From: Stieleria maiorica
GTDB taxonomy: Bacteria; Planctomycetota; Planctomycetia; Pirellulales; Pirellulaceae
Direction of reading: 5' to 3'
Length of the DNA stretch: 64,000 nt
NCBI RefSeq assembly: GCF_008035925.1
Contig: NZ_CP036264.1
Span: 7,039,641 to 7,103,640 of the forward strand
Part shown: piece after piece, positions 9,801-24,800 of the stretch
How positions within the stretch are numbered: position 1 is the stretch's first letter
How the letters are laid out: each line of letters begins with the position of its first letter
Position numbers and translations under genes: made by a program
Notes under the pieces: generated by a model
What the model was told of the DNA's origin: nothing
Seen by the model: the letters and a program-made list of their open reading frames with translations, nothing else
Database searches by the model: none

Positions 9801-12800
9801 CCTCGGACAGCGCGCACGATCCCGACGGTCCGTTTGTCGTCATCGAGTTCAGCGAACCCATTGACCGTGATTCGCTGACCGTGGATGACGTCTCATTGGT
9901 CGGACCGGGGAGCACGTCGATCGCAATCGAATCGGTTCTGCCCGTGCCCGGATCAGATCGCCGATTCATCCTGCGTCCAGAAAGGCAGCGATTCGTCAAC
10001 GGAGATTACTCGCTGACCATCGGCCCCGACGTGCTCGACTGGGTCGGCAACCCGATGAATCAAGACGGAGACGAAATCAACGGGGAACTTGTCCAAGACC
10101 AGGCCTCCGGAGGATTCCACTGGGCATTGCCGAATTTGGAGCTGGACGGAACGCTCTTGTTCACCGAGGCAACCGAGTTTTTCTTTGGTGCTGACGTCCC
10201 GTTACAGTTCGATGTCAAGAACGAAAGCACCGCTGTGGCGGGCGGCAGCCCCTGGACCGATCGCATTTACCTGTCGACCGATTCCGTCCTGGACGCCGGC
10301 GACCTGCAACTTCACACATCGGTTCGCCATTCATCGCTCGCGGCCGGCGAATCCTATCGGCACGACATCAACGTATCGCTGCCGCTGCTCCAGTCGCTCG
10401 AAAGCGGCACGTACTACTTGATCGCGTCGATCGACGACGACACGCAGATTCAAGAAACCGACGAAGCCAACACCTTCGTTTCCGCACCGCTCGCTTTGAC
10501 GGTTCCGCCGCTGGTCGACTTGATGCCGACGTCGATCAGCGGCCCGGCGACCGGTCAACCGCGCACCACGAGCGTGTTCACCTGGACGGCGATCAATCAA
10601 GGCGACGCACCGACCCCGGACCGCTGGTTCGATCGCATCTACCTGCAATCGCTCGCGGCTCCGGAGATCTCGCATCTGGTCGGAGGCGTCTTTCAAGCTG
10701 GCACGCTCGCGCCGGGCGAAAGCTATCTGTCGATGATGACGATCGACTTGCCGGACCTGGACGACGGAGACTACCGAATCGTTATCGTCAGCGACGACAC
10801 CGGGCGGTTGTTCGAAGGGCAGTACGAGTCGAACAATCGGCTGGTCGGCGACACGATCCAAATCACCCACCCCGACGTGGTTGTGACCAACTTGGCCGTG
10901 CCAGCCGCGGCCAACTCCGGACAAGTCCTGCCGATCCGTTTTGAACTTGTCAACCAAGGTTCGGGCGTCGCATCACCGTGGCAACAACACATCTATTTGT
11001 CGGACGACCTGACCGTTTCCGCCGACGACCCGTTGATCGGCCAGTTTCAAATCTCTCAGCCGCTCTCGCCCGGGCAATCTCTCCTGATTGACCGCGACTT
11101 GGAGATCCCGGTCCACTTGCAGGGTGCAAAGCATCTGTTGGTCGTCTCCGACGCCGCGAACGAACTCGGCGAGCGGCCCGACGGTGAAGCCAACAACCTG
11201 GCAACCGTACCGATCACCATCACGCTCTCTCCCTACGCCGATCTTTCGGTGACCGATGTTTCCGCGCCGGCACAATTACTGGGAGATCCCGCGCAGATGA
11301 CGGTCGATTGGACCGTTTCCAACATCGGTACCGGAACGGGATTAACCGATCGATGGACCGATGCAATCGTGCTCAGCCGCAATGACGTGGTCGGCGACGA
11401 TGATGACGTTGTAATTGCGACGTTCCAGCAGACGGGGTTTTTGGACGCAGGAAGTTCTTACGCGCGCAGCGAAACGATTTCGTTGCCTGCCGGGACCAGC
11501 GGTCGTTTCAACTTGCTGGTCCGCAGCGACTTCGGCGATCAGGTCTTTGAAAAGGGCAACGAAGCGAACAACGATGCCACCCACGCCGGTGTGATCGACA
11601 TCATGCCGGTCCCGTTTGCAGATTTGGTCGTTGCCGACATCGACATTCCGCTGCCGGTCAACTCCGGTTCCGTTACCAGTGTCTCTTGGACGGTCGAAAA
11701 CGCGGGGATCGGAATCACCAACCGCGGCGACTGGTACGACGTGGTTTATCTGGCGACCGATCCCGAAGGAACACAGGTCGTCGCAGGCACCGAAACGCGT
11801 TTCCAACACTTCGGTCAACTCGCTCCGGGGGATCGCTACACCCGGACCGGCAATCTGATCGTGCCCGACGGGCTGTCCGGGGATCACTATTTGATCGTTC
11901 ACACGGCGGCCGATGACGGACCGTACGAATTCATATTCGACCAGAACAATCGGGCGGCCGGTGCGTCGTTTCCGATCACCCTGTTGCCGTCGGCGGATCT
12001 GGTCGTCAGCGGTTTCGTGGCTCCGATCGCAGCCCAAGAAGGGACGCTGGTCGACGTCAGCTGGACAGTCACCAACAACGGCGACGGCCTGGCAGCGGGC
12101 GGATGGATCGACCGCGTTTATCTGCAACCAGCCGGCGATCCAGACGCGGAAATCATCCAATTGGGAACGTTCCCGTTCGTCGATCCCATCCCGCCGGGAC
12201 AACACTACTCGCGCAGCGAATCGATTCGCATTCCGATCCAGTCGACGGGGGCGTTCAACCTGCTGGTCCGCACCAACTACGAAGGGTTGCTGTACGAAGG
12301 GACGGCCGAAGCCAACAACACGACCGCCCGACCGATCACCGTCGACGTTCGTCCGCGAGCGGATCTGCAAGTCGACTCAATCACCCTCCCCGAACGTCTG
12401 CCCGCCGGAGCGACACTGGCGCCGCAATTTACCGTCGTCAATCAAGGCGCCGTCGGCACGGGCAGTGTCGCGTGGGTCGATCGCGCGTATCTGTCGCTTG
12501 ATCCGGTCATCGACCAGGCGGACATTTTGATCGGCGAACTCGACCACGGTTCTGCCTTGGCGGCCGGCCAGCGATACAGCACCGAAGCGGGCAGCGTCAC
12601 GATTCCCATTCGCTATCGCGGCGATGTCTATGTGATCGTCCAGACCGACGCGACCGACAACATCGCCGAATGGCCCAACAACCAAAACAACCTCCGCTAC
12701 CAATCGATCTTCATCGAACCCGAACCGCTGGCGGATCTGGTGGTAAGCGATGTGATCGCGCCCAGCCAAGTGGTCGCCGGGGCGGAGATTCCCGTCCGCT

Positions 12801-15800
12801 ACACCGTGACCAACCTTGGCAGCGGCGCCACCCATGGCGACACCTGGGTCGAAAACGTCTGGTTGACTCGCGACAAGAATCGCCCGCATCCCGGACAAGG
12901 CGACTTGCTGTTGCGGACGAGCACACACATCGGGTCGTTGGAGCGTTTGGCCGGCTATGAAACTCAAACGACGATCCGCATCCCGTCGCAGCTGGAATCG
13001 GGCCACTGGTTCGTGACGCCTTGGGTCGACCCGCTGGGCGTCGTTCCCGAAGACACGTTGGCGACGAACAACAACCCCGACGATCCCAATAACATCGACA
13101 ACAACAATTTCAAAGCGCGGCCGATTCAAGTGCTCGGGGCACAGCCGGACTTGGTTGTCAGCGACATCGTTGCACCCGTGACGGCTAGCGGCGGTGAGTC
13201 CGTCACGATTTCCTGGACGGTCGACAACCTCGGATTGGCCGATGCCTTGCCGGGCGGTTGGATCGATCGTGTCTACCTGAGTGACCATCCCGATCCCAAT
13301 GCCGACGGCGCGAGGACGTTGCTGTTGGCCGAAAAGAAACGCGACTTGCCGCTGGCCAAAGGTGCTTCCTACACCACTTCGGTCGAGGTCGATTTGTCGC
13401 CCTCGGCCGCGGGCAGCTACATCGTCGTCATTACCGACGACGACCTGCCGCCGCAACCGTCGATCGATCTGACCCGCTTCTTCGCCGCCGCGACTGCTGT
13501 CGAAACATTCGCCCCGGTGATCGAAGTCGATGAAACCAACAACACCACCGCGGTTGCGACGTCGATCCGATCCGCCGCAGCCAACCTGAAAGTCGTCGGC
13601 TTCGATCTTCCCGTTGATGCAAGGTCCGGCGAAGAAGTGACGTTGCGCTACACCGTCGAAAACATCGGCGAGCATCCGGTTTGGAGCGGAACGACGTATT
13701 GGAAAGATTTTTTGTGGCTTTCGCCCGACCCCACCTTCATTCGCGAGCGGGCGTCGTATCTGGGCGCATCGATTTTCGCGCCCGCCGAGACGATCGACCC
13801 CGGTGATCAATACACCGTCAGCTTCACCGCGACCTTGCCCCAAGGCACCAGCGGTGATTACTCGTTGTGGGTGCACTTGAACGCCAATAACGATCAGTCA
13901 CCGTTTCTGTTCCCTTATCAATCGCGGCGTTTGTTGACCGATTGGTACCCCGCCGATGAAGGCGACAATGCCCAGTGGCGTTCGCATTTTGGGCATTGGG
14001 CGTTTGACGATCCCACCGACAACCTGGCCCGGGCCGACCTGGCGATTCGCTACGACGAAGCCGATCTGACCATCACCGACTTCCAAGTGCCCGCGGGGGC
14101 CAGTTCCGGTGAAACGATCGAATTGATTTACACGGTTCACAACACGGGCAGCCGTGCGACGCGAGTGGACTCGTGGACGGATCGCATCTTTTTGTCCCAT
14201 GACGCATCGCTGGACAACTTGGACACCCAAGTCGCATCGATGTCGCACCGCGGCTCGCTCGATCTCGGTGAATCGTACACGGAGCGCGTGTCGGTCCAGA
14301 TTCCCGACGGCATCGAAGGTGATTTCCATCTGCTGGTGTTCACCGATTCGGCGGCGATGCGAGATCGTTCGGGGCGACCGAGCGACATCGGGTTTCGTCG
14401 CGTCGGGATCGAATTTGAACTGCCGGGTGTTCTCGCCCCTTGGGACTTGGCATCGGCGGCGGCGCGTGAATCGGCGCGCGGTGACGTTGCGGAGTATCAA
14501 TCCGAAGGCAACAACATCGCGGTGCAAAGCTTGCCGGTGACGTTGTCCGATGTGCCCGATCTGCAAGTCTCGTCCATCACCGCTCCCGACCGCGCAACAC
14601 GCGGTCAAGAAATCGATGTCACGTACACTGTGACCAACCGCGGCGGTGCGACGGTCCAAGGGCAGAGCGATTGGATCGACGGTGTTTACCTTTCACGCGA
14701 CTCGTTCTTGGACCTCCATAGCGATCTTTACCTGGGATCGTTCACGCACAAAGGCGGGTTGGCGGCGGAAGCTTCGTACACGAACACATTGACCACGTCG
14801 TTGCCGGCCAAGTTGCTGGGACAGTATTACGTGATTGTCGTCACCGATCCCGATCGGTCACGCCCGACCGGTGAGGTGTTCGAAGGCCCGCAGGAACGCA
14901 ACAATGCCGCGGTCCCGCCGGTTCCGATGGTCATCCAGCTGCCCGAACCGACCGACCTGCAAGTGACGGCGATCGACGTTCCGCAAGACGTCACCGCCGG
15001 CGCGCCGACCCAGATCACATGGACGGTGACCAACACCAGCGACGTCGCGGTTTCCGGTCGCTGGTCCGACAGCCTGTACTTCAGTAGCGACGCGGCCTGG
15101 GACATCGACGATGCCGCGGTCGGGCGCGTCGAGTTTCGCGGGACGTTGGCCGCCGGCGAAAGTTATACCTCGTCGACCGAAATCATCACGCCGTCGCTGA
15201 CGCCCGGCAGCTACCGAGCCATCGTGCGGTCCGACATCTTTGATCAAGTCTATGAGGACGTCGGCGAAAGCAACAACGTGACCGCATCGGCATCGACGAT
15301 CGGGCTGGCCGCGCCGTCGTTGACACTGGGTGTTCCACTGGACACCACGTTGGCGACGTCACAGCAACGATTGTTCGCCGTGGATGTCCCGCCGGATCGA
15401 ACGCTGCGAGTCACCGCCGTTGCCGCTGACGATTCAATTCATGAGGTGTTCCTGCGACACAATCAAGCCCCCTCGGTCCGCACCTTCGATGCCTATTCCG
15501 GCGGCGCACTGACCGACACTCCCGCGGCGATCGTCCCGGCCACCGAAGCGGGAACGTACTATGTCCTGATTCGTGGCTTTTCGACCGAATCGGACGATTC
15601 GCCCTTGGAAGTTCTGGCGGAGTTGTTGCCGCTGGCGATCACCGACATTCGCACCGACATCGGCGGCGATTCGGGACTGGTGACGACGACGATTTCCGGT
15701 GCCGGATTCGATCAAGATGCAATCGTCAAATTGGTCCGTCCGGGTTTTGCCGAATTCGTTCCGGCGGCGCAAAACCATGTTTCGGCGTCGCATTTGATCG

Positions 15801-18800
15801 CCACGTTTGACTTGCACGACGCACCGCATGGTCTGTACGACGTCCACGTGATCAACCCGGACGGCGAAATCGCGGTCGTGCCGTATCGCTTTCAAATCGA
15901 ACGCACGATCGAACCCGAAGTGACCGTCGGCATCGGCGGTCCACGCTACGTTTTGGCCGGCGACAGCGGCACGTACAGCGTCACGCTGGAAAACACCGGC
16001 AACGTCGATGCACCGTACGTGTTTTACAACGTCGCGATTCCCGAACTGGGCATCAACCAAAACGTCTACAACCTGCCCTACAACCATTTCACATCCAACC
16101 TGCGTGGCGGGATGGACGGCCCGCTGGCCGACCTGCCCTGGGCCGAACTCGATTCGGCGGTCAACGTCGACGGGCACGTGACCGCCGGCGGCTACCTGCT
16201 GGATCATCCGGCCGATGGTTTCGCCGGGTTCACGTTCCAAGTCCAAACGTATCCGGGGCTGCGTGAATTGCACGATCATGCCTGGGAAGCGTTCAAGGCA
16301 AAGATCTACGAAGCGATCCCGCACTACGCCGCGACGGACTTCTTGGCCGAGGGGCCGGAGTCGCTCGATAAGATCTCACCCGGTCTGGCACTGGTCTGGG
16401 AAGCGTTCGGTGCGGTGCCGGATTTGTTGATCCAGCCGCTGATCCCGTTCCAGTTCCACGTCGTCGCGTCGGCAACCTCGATGGCGCGCGAGGAGTTCCT
16501 GCAACATGCGCTCGACCAGGCGGATCGTCTTCGTCAAGGCATCCTCGCCGACGAACACGCCGACGCGGCACTGGTCAGTTTGGCCGGCGACGGCGACGCA
16601 TGGCGATCGCTGTACGGCAGCTATCTGACCGAAAGCGGAACACTGCGCGCGGTCGATACGCCCCCGCCGACGCGACGTGACCAGGAACTGACCAGCCTGA
16701 TGGCCACCCTGGCCGGCGCCGTGTTGACCGGTCCCGGCGGCGATCAAGTCATCGCCAGCGGCAACTTGACCGACTTTTTTGACGACGTGCGACGATGGTA
16801 CGGACACGACCCGACGCTGCAGGCCGCGATCGATCCCGACCAAGTCAACTTCACCTCCGATTCGCTGTCCTTCCTGGGAATCCTGCAAAGCCCCAATCCG
16901 GTCGCGGCTCTTCCGACGCTGGATGATTACGACTTGTCGTTCGATGCGAACACCCATTTCCAAGCCATGCGTGTCTATGTGCCGTGGGTGCCGTTCGGTC
17001 ATCGCGGCGCGGGGATTCCGGCGGAGTATCAGATCAGCGGGATCACGCCGAACGATGAAGACGTCTTCTTTCCGCTGAATCTGGCGGGCTATTACGATCA
17101 AGAAGACTCAAGTACCGGGGCGGTGTCCCAGACCGGTCCGTTCACGTTGGAAACCGGTGGCTTTGTACCGGCCGGCCAGCCGTTGCCGTTCACCGTCAAC
17201 TTCCAAAACGATCCCGGCACGACCAACGACGCCAACGAAGTCCGCGTTGTCGTTCCGCTGGACGATGCCGTCGATCCCCGCAGTTTCCGACTCGGTGACA
17301 TCAAGATCGGTGATATCACCATTCGCATCCCCGAGGGAAGATCGCTTTACCAGGGCGAATTCGATTTCCACGACAGCCTCGGTTTTAACCTGCGGGTCAG
17401 TGGCGGAATCGACGTCAAGTCCAGCGCCGCGACGTGGTTGATTCAGGCGATCGATCCGCTGACCGGCCAGGTCCGCACCGGCCGCGACGGCGGATTGCTA
17501 CCACCGAACAACGCCCGCGGTCAAGGCGCCGGGTTCGTCTCCTACAACGTCCAGTTATCTGACGCGGTCGAAACCGGCCAGACGATCACCTCGCGGGCTC
17601 GGGTGATCTTTGACAACGCGCCGCCGGAACAGGCCGACGCGTTGACGTACAACATCGACGCGGTTGCGCCGACCAGTCACATCGACGTCACGCCGCTCAA
17701 TGATCAGAACGATTTTCGAATCCGCTGGAACGTGGCCGATGACGAAGGCGGCAGCGGGTTTCGACACGTTTCCCTGTACGTGGCCGAAGACCGCGGCGAT
17801 TTCAAGCTGTGGAAACGGCAACTGCCGCAATCCAGCGGCGAGGACGTGTTTGTCGGACGCGTCGGCAGGACCTATGAATTCCTGGCACTTGCCACCGATC
17901 GAGCGGGCAATCGAGAAACGCCGCCGGCGAGTGCGACCGCCGATGACGACGGATCGACCACCTTGTTCGGCGTGTTGCCAACCGTAGGTGAGACGACGCG
18001 GCCCGATCTGGGGCAACCGCCCGCACCCGCGTCGACGTCGATTCATCCGCTATTCGCATCGGCCGAACAGCGGATTCCGTCGCCGCATAGCAACGCAGAC
18101 CCGGCCGCGTTTGACGACGTGTTCCAACCGTTTTCGGCCCAGCGTTTTGCCGGAGGGTTTGACGTCGCGGTCGGTGCCGCGGCAGAATCCGACATCGGCC
18201 CGATGGCGATCGCGGAAACACCCCGCGGTGATATCCTGGTCAGCGGCGGACCGGCGCGAAACCAGATCTATCGTTTCACGTCGGACGGCGGAACAGCCAA
18301 CGGCGTGTGGGCTGAATTGGATCACCCGATCTTCAACCTGGCCTTCGACGCCTCCGGTCGCCTTTGGGCCACGACCGGCGGCGGCCCGCTGTTAGAACTC
18401 GACCCGAACGACGGCTCTCTGCTGGCCCAGCACGGCGACGGACTGACGATGGGGCTGGCCGTCGATGAGGCAACAGGCGATCTGGTCGTCGGATCACGCT
18501 ACGGTGTCGAACGGTTTGATCCGACCCGCGGAAGGTTTTCACGACTCAGCCGAGATCAAAACCTGCGGGTGGGCAGCCTGGCGTTTGCCGACGACGGAAC
18601 GCTGTATGGCGTCCAGTGGCCCCAGCGCAATGCCGTGATCCGATTCACGTCGTCCGGGCGCACCGAACCCGTGCTGTCGTTCAGCACGCCGATCGATTCG
18701 ATCGCACTGGGGCAACGTGACACGCCGCTCGAGGGCCTGATGTTCGTCTCGCACAACGAGGGACCGACAAGTCACGGACATGGAACCGGCGGCAGCGAAT

Positions 18801-21800
18801 TGACGATGGTCGACGTCGCCAGTTGGCGGCGAGTCGCCTTGGCCAGCGGTGGGACACGGGGCGATGTGGTCGCGACCACCCGAGACGGTCGCGTCTTGAT
18901 CAGCCAAACCGAGGCGGTCGATGTCCTTCGCCCGATCGCCGTCCCCGAAATTCTGGCCACCAACCCGGCCCCACAAACCGTTGCCGCGCTGCCGTTGGGA
19001 TTAGTCAGCGTGTCGTTCAGCGAAGACATGTTCACGGGATTGGGAACCGAGCAGCATTCGGTCGTGAACCCCGGCAACTATGCGATTCGCGGCCAGGGAG
19101 CGGATTCTCCCGCGGTCACCGAAGTCCGCTATGACGAAGCCACTCGTACAGCCTACCTGTTCGTCACGGGATTCTCCGTCGGCCAGCAAACGTTGCACAT
19201 CGGCAAAGGCATCCAAAACGTTGGCGGGTTTTCTCTGCCGGCCAACTATGACATCCCGTTCACCACCGTCAGCGAGTTTTCGGCCGACGTCGACATCGAA
19301 CTCTCCGGCACGCGGCTGGAACGTCAATCCCAGGCGATCACGTATGAAGTCGTGATCACCAATCGCAGCGACCACGACTTGCTGCTACCAGCCACTTTGG
19401 CATTCGACCCGGCCGGCGGAGGTAGCAGTGGGGACAACAGTGCCGTCCCGGGGCAAACCGCGATTGCGTCGACCGACGGTCGCTGGCTGTTCGACTTGGC
19501 GATCAACGTTCCCGACGGCGTTCGGCTTGAACCGGGGGAATCGACGACGGCCAAATCGATTCGTTGGCTGGCCCCGGATGACACAATCGCAGACTTTGTG
19601 CCAAGTTTTCTCGCTGCCGCGGCGGCCAACCAACGCCCGCGTTTCGACTCCAGTCCAACGGAAACCGTCTCCGCCGGTGCCGTCTATCGCTACGACGCGC
19701 TGGCCAACGATCCGGACTCCACCACGATCGCTTACCTGTTGCAGCGTGGCCCGGCGGGCATGCAGGTCGATCCGGACACGGGACACATCACTTGGCAAAC
19801 CGGCGTGGAAACGGCCGAACATAGCGAAGTCGTGTTGTACGCCTTCGACGCACGCGGCGGTTTCACAACCCAATCCTGGACGATCACCGTCGTCGGCGGA
19901 AATCGGGCTCCCGAATTCCTCGCGCCGCCGGACCAGGCCGTGATGACGGAAAACGAATCGCTGGTTTTGAACGTCGACGTGATCGACCGAGACGACACGG
20001 CGATCGGTGTTTGGGTCGACAACCTGCCACCGGGGGCGTTTTTCGATGCGACCAATCGAACCCTGTTTTGGTCACCGGGCGAAAACGCGGCGGGGATCTA
20101 TCGCGACGTCACTTTGGTCGCCAGCGACGGCATCAACACGACCCGCCACGCGTTCGATTTGGCCGTCGCCGAGGCCGATCTACCACCGCTGATCGATCCG
20201 CCCCCGCCAGTCACGTTGCGGCAAGGCGACCAGTGGACCTATCGCATCTCGGCGCGTGATCCCGACGGCGACGCGTTGACGTTTGCCAGCGACGACCTGC
20301 CCGGCGGTGCGACCCTGGATGCGGACACCGGGACGTTGCGTTGGACCGTCGGGTTCGATCAATCCGCGACACGAACCATTCCGATCACAGTCAGCGCGGG
20401 CGGCCAATCCGTTCACAGCGAAATCAATGTCGATGTGATCAACGCCAACGGGGCACCGAGCTTTGAATCGATGCACGGCCGGTCGGTCGACGAAGGTCAA
20501 ACGTTGGTCGTCCAAGCCTTCGCCTTTGACCCGGACAACCCCGGCTTTCGTTTGCCGGTCCGCGATGAACACGGCGCGCTCGTCCCCGTCGGTTTGACGT
20601 CACCGGTCCGCTATCGGGCGACCCAGTTGCCCGAGGGGGCATCCTTCGATCCCGAAACGGCCACGTTGACCTGGACGCCCAACCACGACCAATCCGGCCA
20701 GTACACGGTGCGATTCGAAGCGACCGATGACGGAGACGCCACCGGCGCCCCGGTCACCGTCACGTCCCTGGTTCCGATCTCTGTCCGTGACGTCAACCGG
20801 CGGCCGGCGATCGACAGCATCCAAAACCTTGTGCTCCAGCGCGGACAAATCGTTGACCTTCCCGTCGCCGCGTTTGATCCAGACGCAGACGTGATCACGC
20901 TGACCGCCGCCAGCGGACTGCCGGGCCTGCCGCTGCCGGACTTCGCAACCTTCAGCGACAACGGCAACGGAACCGGGTTCTTTCACTTCACCCCCGGCAC
21001 CGGCGATCGGGGCAGCTACACGCTATCGATCATCGCACGTGACGACGGCAATGGTCTCGGGCGAGGCCGTGTCGAAACGACGCAATATGACTTTGTCGTC
21101 ACCATCCAATCCGATAACGACCCGCCGGTGCTTTCGCCCCTGCCATCAACCGTGGTCCTGGCCGGTGACCTGCTGCGTTTGCCGCTGAAGACGACCGACA
21201 TCGATCAAGAACCGCTGCACTACACATTCAGCGGGCTGCCGGAGAGCGCCCGAATCGTCGATTCGGTTGGCTACGGTGAAGCACGGTTGAACTGGGATCC
21301 ACAAGCGGCCGACATCGGGACCTACAACGTGACCGTCACGGTGACTGATTCGGGAAACAACGGCACGGCGGAAACACTCTCGTCCTCGCAAGCGTTTGTG
21401 ATCCAGGTCCGAGACCACAACACCGCGCCCGTTTTAGCAGACGTTCCCGATTCGAGCGTCGATGAAGGCCAAACGTTGACGCTTCAGTTGGCGGCAAGCG
21501 ACTCCGATGACGATGCCATCTGGTACACGTCACCGGCTTTGCCGGACGGAGCAACACTGGATCCCATCAGCGGTGTGCTGCAATGGACGCCTTCGTTTGA
21601 CGCGTCCGGCTCGTACGCGATCGCGGTGACCGCGTCCGACGGTGCGGCATCGGACACGAAATCAATTTCCGTCGTTGTCGACCCGGTCAATCGGGCGCCG
21701 CGACTGGCGTACCCGGCACAACAATTTGGGCGTGAAGGTGCGGTGACCGAGTTTCAAGTCAGCGGAGCCGATGACGACGGCGGATTGTTGACGTTGGCCG

Positions 21801-24800
21801 CGAACAACCTGCCCGACGGAGCCTGGTTCGACGCCAGTAGCGGCCTGTTCCGCTGGCAACCAGAATTTGATCAGGCCGGAAACCACGACGTCGTCTTTAC
21901 GCTGGCCGATTCGGAGGGCGCGTTCGATTCGATCACCGTCCCGATCTTTGTCGACAACGTCAACCGTGCACCGGTCATCGACAGCCGGCACCATCAAGTG
22001 GTCGTCGGTGAACTGTTGGAGTTCGACGTCAGCGCGTCCGACCCTGATCCCGATGACACGCTGACCTATGCCGCCTACGGTTTGCCCGACGGAGCGACGC
22101 TGGATGCATCAACGGGGCGGATCGCGTGGATCCCCAATCCGGGCCAACTCGGAACGTACCTGATCGACGTCCGGGCAAGCGATGGATTGGCGGAAACCAA
22201 GCACAACGTGGTCATCGAATCGGTTTCGACGCCGCGATTGCCGGACGTCCGAATCGTGACCACACCCAGCTTTCCCGCCATGCCGGGACAATCAATCCGC
22301 GTTGCAGTCATCGCGGACGGTTTTGCGCCGATCGATTCGCTTCAGTTGACCTACGAAGGCATCGACGTCACGCTCGACGATCAGGGCCGCGCAAACATCG
22401 TGGCTGCGGCGCCCGGAAAGACCACACTCACCGTGACCGCGATCGATACCGATGGGTTTGCGGGAATCGCGACCGAAACGATCCGTGTCCGAAACGTCAA
22501 TGACAACGACGCCCCCCGCGTGACGCTGCGGATCGATGGCTCGACCACGATCACCGAGACCGCCGAACTGGTCGGTTCGGTGGGCGACGTCAACCTGGAT
22601 CGATGGACGCTGGAAATCGCCTCCCGCGGATCGGGGGCATTTGAGAGATTGGTCGATGGCGAGACGACCGGCGATGACTTGCGACTCGCGACCCTCGATC
22701 CAGCAACCTTGGCCAACGGTTTCTACACCGTCCGGCTTTCGGCGACCGATATCGACGGCCGCTCGGCGCAGACCTCGCTGGACGTCGAAATCAACTCGGC
22801 TTCGAAAACCGATGCCTTCATCCGCACCGACGTGGATGCAGAAATTGCGATCGGCGACAAGACGTTTTCGATCGCCCGGCAATACGATTCCCATCGAAGG
22901 TCCTGGCGTTTCACCTTCCAAGACGTCGCCTTGCAATCGGTCGCGGATTCCAGCGACACCGCATCGGTCGGGATCCATCCGGCACTGTCCCGCGGTGATC
23001 GCGTCTACCTGAGTCTGCCCGATGGGCGACGCGTCGGATTCACGTTCGATCCCCAACCGGTTCGGCCTTTTCCCGCCAACGAGTCGCTGGTGCTTTACGA
23101 GCCGCGTTGGAACGCCGACGACGGTGTCGAATATGAACTGACGTCAGCCGATCGCCTGTTGGTCCTTGGCGGAAAACGCTTTTATGATCACGCGACCGGT
23201 CGCCCCTATCATCCCGCCAACGACGTCTCCGGTGGCAGCACCGGGGCCTACCAATTGCGACATCCCGATGCCAGGATCGACACCATCGACTCCGCGGGCC
23301 GCATCAAACAAGTGGCATGGCCGGATGGTGACATCTGGCAGATCAGTGACAGTGGGGTTTTGCTTTCCGCCGATCTGTTTCTGCCGATCGTCCACCACAC
23401 GGACGGCCAAATTGCATCGGTCCGGACGGCGGCGGGCGACTTGCACTATGTGTACGACGTTGCCGGTCGACTGGTGGAGGTGCTCCGAGACACCGGCGCA
23501 GCCAAATCGCTGCACCGTTACGGTTACACCGCTGCGACCGGCGCGGAACTGGCGGTCGCCGTCAGCAGCGATGGAAATCACCGTGCCTATCCGCGCGATG
23601 TTTCGTTGACGGCCGACCTGGGACGCTCCGCCGACTTTTCCGGCACCGCGATCATCGGCCAGCTTGATGCCGGCCAGATCGATCAGTACGCGTTCACGAT
23701 CGACCAATCGCAGCTTCGCAGCACCGCCCAGCAAGTGGTTTGGGTTCGAGCGATCGTCCAGCGTTACCGCAGCACCTTCGTCGCCGACACGCCCACGATC
23801 GCAGGACTGTCGCCGGTCGCCCGCAGCGTCGATGGCGATCGGACGATTGCCTTGTTCGCGATCGATCGAGCCGATCAATTCTTGATAAACGTTCAAGGGG
23901 CATCGGCCGACAGCGTGGGCAAGTATCGATTGCACTTGGACGTGGTGGGCGACATCAACCAGGACGGCGCCGTTGATGGGATCGATAGCGAATTGTTCGC
24001 CGGTTCGGTGGGCGGATTCATCGGCGACCGTGTTTACGACGTCCGCGCGGACTTCAACGCCGACGGCGCGATCACGATCGCCGATGCACAGTTGCTGGCC
24101 GCTAATTTCGGCCTGACGTCCGACTTCGCCGCGACGACGGTTGGCGACCGATTTGTCGCCACGTCCGAATTCCCGACGTACACACCGCCACCGGGCGACG
24201 GGACGCAACCGCCGATCGATCAGCCCGTCGATCCCTCCACCGGCGACGACACTCGCATCACCCCCAAGCCCGAGTTGCCGCCGATCACGGAGCCGCCGAC
24301 GTTGACACCGACGTCCCTGGCGCCCACGGTCGGGGCGACGTTCGGAATTCGCAACGGCCGATTCGAGATCGATGGCGACGCCTGGACAACCACCGGCGAC
24401 GTCGACTTCAGCGGCGGTGTCGCGGAATTGCGGGAAACGTCCGCCGAGCGCACGTCGCTTCGCCAAGCCTTCTACGTTTCCGATGGCGCGTCGATCTTAC
24501 GACTGGCTCTTTCTGGATTGCAACTCTCCGCGGCCGCCAATCGCGCACCCGATGCCTTGGAAATCGCGTTGCTTGACGCCAATACCTTCGCGCCGCTGGG
24601 TGATGCGATCCCCATCGGCGACAGCGACGCCTTGCTGAACTTCACCGCCGACGGCACCTACCAGCGTGGCACGGGCGTCATCGTCGGCGATGCCCGATCA
24701 CTGGATCCGGCGATGGACTTGGCGGGAAACCCCGGTGACGGCACGATGCTCGTCCAGATCGACATCGGCTCGATCCCTACGGGGACGCTGGCGGTGCTGT

